Assembly (NCBI GenBank): GCA_903832075.1
Contig: CAILAF010000342.1
Coordinates: forward strand, 1 to 9,388
Direction: 5' to 3'
Length of the DNA: 9,388 bases
DNA from: an uncultured Chitinophagaceae bacterium
Lineage (GTDB): Bacteria; Bacteroidota; Bacteroidia; Chitinophagales; Chitinophagaceae
Each line of letters opens with the position of its first letter. The first letter of the stretch is position 1. Of this stretch, positions 7,361 through 9,388 are shown piece after piece. Made by a program: the position numbers and the translations under genes. The notes below the pieces were generated by a model, which was not told the DNA's origin, made no database searches, and worked only from the letters and a program-made list of their open reading frames with translations.

Positions 7361-7394
7361 TTAAAACAAAAGCCATTCAAAAAATGAATGGCTT
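7361..7394 (-). terminator. Intrinsic terminator after rimO
   Basis: A perfect 10-bp stem, AAGCCATTCA (7370-7379) with TGAATGGCTT (7385-7394) and a 5-nt A loop, begins about 7 bp past the rimO stop. On the minus strand the stem is followed by a U-rich tail, TTTTGTTTTAATT. Orientation and tail fit rho-independent termination of rimO, separating it from the DapA-like gene 34 bp further on. Confidence 0.87.
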
Positions 7395-7401
7395 ATAAAT
7401 T

Positions 7402-8712
7402 TTATTCTATCATTTCTCCTTCTATATCATAATCATAAGCTTTGGTAATTTTTACATTTACAAAATCACCGATCATTAATTTCTTTTTTGAATGAATCAC
7501 CACTTCATTATCTACTTCCACACTATCAAACTCTGTTCTGCCTAAATATCTGCCCGCTTCTTTTTTATCAATGATCACTTTTAATATTTGTCCTACTTTT
7601 TCCTGATTCTTTTCTAAACTAATCTCTTGTTGCACTTCCATTATCTCTTGCGCACGTAATTCTTTTTCTTCTGATGAAATATTATCAACTAAATCATAAG
7701 CTGAAGTATTTTCTTCATGACTGTATTGGAAAATACCAACTCTGTCAAAACGATGTTCCTGTAAAAAAGCTTTCAGTTCTTCTACATCATCTTTAGTTTC
7801 TCCTGGGAATCCTGTAATTAATGTTGTTCGTAAACAAATGCCGGGAACTTTTTCCCGTATTTGTTTTATAAGAACACTCATTTCGTCTCTTGTAATATTT
7901 CTTTTCATTGCATTTAACATGTTATTACTTGCATGTTGCAATGGCATATCCAAATACTTACAAATGTTTTCTCTTTTCCGCATTACATCTAAAATCTCTA
8001 AAGGAAATTTTGATGGATAAGCATAATGTAATCTTATCCATTCCAATCCTTTTACATCAGCCAATGCATTTAATAATTTTGGTAATTCTCTTTTCTTATA
8101 AATATCCAAACCATAATAAGTTAGTTCCTGTGCAATCAGCATGATTTCTTTAACACCTTTCTGTACAAGGCTTTCAGCTTCCTTCACTAATTCTTCAATT
8201 GGTTTACTAACATGCTGACCACGCATTAATGGAATAGCACAAAAAGAACAAGTTCTGTTACAACCTTCACTTATTTTTAAATAGGCATAATGTTTAGGTG
8301 TACTTAATAAACGTTCGCCTAACAATTCAGTTTTATAATCTGCATCGAATTGTTTTAATATTAATGGCAATTCCAAAGTGCCAAACCAGGCATCTACATC
8401 AGGCATTTCATTTTCGAGATCATTTCTGTAACGTTCACTCAAACATCCTGTTACATAAACTTTATCTAATTTACCTCTGCGCTTTAATTCCAATTGATCT
8501 AAAATAGTATTGATACTTTCTTCTTTGGCTTTATCAATAAAACCGCAGGTATTAACAACAACAATATTGTGATCTAATTTTTTATTCTCATGCACTACAT
8601 CAATTTCATTGGCAGCTAATTGTCCGCTTAATACTTCACTATCCACTAAGTTTTTACTGCAACCGAGTGTTATGATGTTGACCTTATCTTTCTTTAATGA
8701 TTTTGATTTCAT
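7402..8712 (-). CDS. rimO: Ribosomal protein uS12 methylthiotransferase RimO
   Basis: RimO is the radical SAM enzyme that adds a methylthio group to a conserved aspartate of ribosomal protein uS12. The protein has the three expected domains. The N-terminal methylthiotransferase domain has cluster ligands Cys18 (LGCSKNLVDSE), Cys56 (NTCGFID) and Cys90 (TGC). The radical SAM core has Cys151, Cys155 and Cys158 (CNRTCSFC). A C-terminal TRAM domain spans about 370-436. The LGCSKN start and the C-N-R-T-C-S-F-C cluster distinguish RimO from its tRNA-modifying relative MiaB. Length (436) is normal and the sequence appears intact. The ATG at 8712 leaves a short lysine-rich tail before the first domain and lies only 8 nt after a consensus -7 box, suggesting a very short leader. 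It is transcribed alone, with a strong terminator behind it, and divergently from the acyltransferase gene. Confidence 0.96.
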   Translation of the reverse strand: MKSKSLKKDKVNIITLGCSKNLVDSEVLSGQLAANEIDVVHENKKLDHNIVVVNTCGFIDKAKEESINTILDQLELKRRGKLDKVYVTGCLSERYRNDLENEMPDVDAWFGTLELPLILKQFDADYKTELLGERLLSTPKHYAYLKISEGCNRTCSFCAIPLMRGQHVSKPIEELVKEAESLVQKGVKEIMLIAQELTYYGLDIYKKRELPKLLNALADVKGLEWIRLHYAYPSKFPLEILDVMRKRENICKYLDMPLQHASNNMLNAMKRNITRDEMSVLIKQIREKVPGICLRTTLITGFPGETKDDVEELKAFLQEHRFDRVGIFQYSHEENTSAYDLVDNISSEEKELRAQEIMEVQQEISLEKNQEKVGQILKVIIDKKEAGRYLGRTEFDSVEVDNEVVIHSKKKLMIGDFVNVKITKAYDYDIEGEMIE

Positions 8713-8720
8713 AGAAGCGG

Positions 8721-8728
8721 CAAATATA
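8721..8728 (-). promoter_or_regulatory. Candidate -7 box for rimO, giving an almost leaderless transcript
   Basis: The minus strand reads TATATTTG, an exact TAnnTTTG match and the same octamer as ahead of the FAD oxidoreductase. Only 8 nt separate it from the rimO ATG, so the transcript would start within a few bases of the start codon. A weak -33-like TTAG lies about 21 bp upstream. Prediction from consensus only. Confidence 0.45.
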
Positions 8729-8765
8729 AGGCAAGCAAAAAGCTCTTAACTAATAAATATTTGAC

Positions 8766-8783
8766 AATTATCAAATGATAATT
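8766..8783. promoter_or_regulatory. Perfect 18-bp palindrome between divergent genes, possible operator
   Basis: AATTATCA-AA-TGATAATT has two exact 8-bp arms (8766-8773 and 8776-8783) around a 2-bp spacer. It sits in the 110-bp gap between rimO and the acyltransferase gene, 40 bp ahead of the latter. The spacing suits a dimeric transcription factor, but the arms are mostly A and T, so chance is a real alternative. No T-run follows either arm closely, and a 2-nt loop makes an RNA terminator unlikely. Confidence 0.35.
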
Positions 8784-8822
8784 TTATATTCAATTTGTAA
8801 TTTGTAAAATAAATATTGCCAG

Positions 8823-9388
8823 ATGAATAATCACACCGCTTTTTCTGATTCAAAAAAACATTATCCAATTTTAGACGGTCTACGCGGTGTGGCAGCAGTA
8901 ATGGTTGTAATGTTTCATGTGCTTGAAACACATTCTACCAGTCATCAAGATCAAATTATTAATCATGGTTATTTAGCTGTTGATTTCTTTTATGTCCTCT
9001 CAGGATTTGTTATTGGTTATGCATACGATGATCGCTGGAACATAATGAGTTTAAAAAATTTCTTTACCCGTCGTTTAATACGATTGCATCCAATGGTTGT
9101 AATGGGAATGATTGTTGGTGCGATTGCATTTTATTTTCAAGCTTCAAATTTGTGGCCTCTAATTGCACAAACACAAATATGGAAATTATTATTTGTGATG
9201 CTTATTGGCTTTACTTTACTACCTGTTTCAAATTCATTTGATATAAGAGGTTGGGATGAAATGCATCCTTTAAATGGACCTGGCTGGTCATTATTCTACG
9301 AATACATTGCCAATATTTTATATGCACTTTTTATCAGAAAATTTTCCAAAAAAATATTATCTGTTATTGTTTTTGTTTTTGCTATCGC
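8823..9388 (+). CDS. Acyltransferase family 3 (OafA/YrhL-type) membrane protein, C-terminus cut off by window edge
   Basis: These multi-helix inner-membrane enzymes O-acylate (often O-acetylate) surface sugars, lipids or secreted products. The first 188 codons show the family pattern. LDGLRGVAAVMVVMFHV (17-33) carries the conserved Arg21 and the probable catalytic His32; VDFFYVLSGFVI follows at 53-64; then FFTRRLIRLHP (80-90), and a GPGWSLFYE motif (152-160) with the conserved Trp-Ser and Glu. Hydrophobic helices alternate with these motifs. Full-length members are usually 350-400 residues, so about half is missing to the right. The ATG at 8823 is six codons ahead of the serine-lysine stretch leading into the first motif and is the only sensible start. 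The promoter is unclear; a near-match TAATTTG occurs at 8798-8804. The substrate cannot be told from this part of the protein. Confidence 0.92.
   Translation, partial: MNNHTAFSDSKKHYPILDGLRGVAAVMVVMFHVLETHSTSHQDQIINHGYLAVDFFYVLSGFVIGYAYDDRWNIMSLKNFFTRRLIRLHPMVVMGMIVGAIAFYFQASNLWPLIAQTQIWKLLFVMLIGFTLLPVSNSFDIRGWDEMHPLNGPGWSLFYEYIANILYALFIRKFSKKILSVIVFVFAI

Noticed and set aside
7336..7368. Possible promoter for the DapA-like gene (TTTG in the terminator tail, TAAATTAT 18 bp later)
   Set aside because: The -7 part matches the consensus poorly and would put the start at the ATG itself; the gene needs a promoter here, but this sequence does not identify it.
7838..8507. Three small plus-strand open frames opposite rimO
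   Set aside because: All are antisense to the conserved radical SAM part of rimO, resemble no family I know and have no promoter-like box; they are shadows.
8761..8790. E. coli-style promoter TTGACA with TATATT 18 bp later, ahead of the acyltransferase
   Set aside because: The Bacteroidota primary sigma factor uses TTTG and TAnnTTTG boxes, and the match is easy to get in AT-rich DNA; it overlaps the palindrome and is not called.
8746..8931. Minus-strand open frame of 61 codons
   Set aside because: Overlaps the start of the acyltransferase gene on the other strand, including the conserved LDGLRG motif, and the product is not family-like.

Overview
The window is AT-rich DNA that most likely comes from a member of the Bacteroidota, plausibly near the Chitinophagaceae. 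The evidence is a BshC-type bacillithiol gene, start codons without recognisable Shine-Dalgarno sequences, and several copies of the Bacteroidota -7 promoter box (TAnnTTTG) upstream of genes. The genus is inference. The DNA is almost entirely coding; no gene-free stretch exceeds about 110 bp, and there are no RNA genes, insertion sequences or CRISPR arrays that I can see.

Layout from left to right: a bshC gene cut by the left edge (minus); a DadA-like FAD amino acid oxidoreductase (minus); a 4-hydroxyproline 2-epimerase of the proline racemase family (minus); a membrane di-iron hydroxylase of the sterol desaturase/alkylglycerol monooxygenase type (plus); an aldehyde dehydrogenase (minus); a DapA-like lyase/deaminase (minus); rimO (minus) with a clear intrinsic terminator behind it; and an acyltransferase-3 family gene cut by the right edge (plus, divergent from rimO).

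Four of the genes together encode a complete catabolic route for trans-4-hydroxy-L-proline, the collagen imino acid. The epimerase makes cis-4-hydroxy-D-proline, the FAD enzyme oxidises it to pyrroline-4-hydroxy-2-carboxylate, the DapA-like enzyme deaminates this to 2-oxoglutarate semialdehyde, and the aldehyde dehydrogenase yields 2-oxoglutarate. Each enzyme is assigned by family and motif, and the route by their co-occurrence. The pathway is split into two pairs by the oppositely oriented hydroxylase gene, so at least two transcription units are needed. No dedicated transporter or regulator lies in the window.

bshC, rimO and the acyltransferase look like ordinary housekeeping or envelope genes flanking the catabolic block. 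I see no strong evidence for a previously undescribed system. The points most worth checking are the interrupted hydroxyproline cluster with its lipid-hydroxylase-like intruder, the heptamer tandem repeat inside bshC, and the perfect palindrome between rimO and the acyltransferase.
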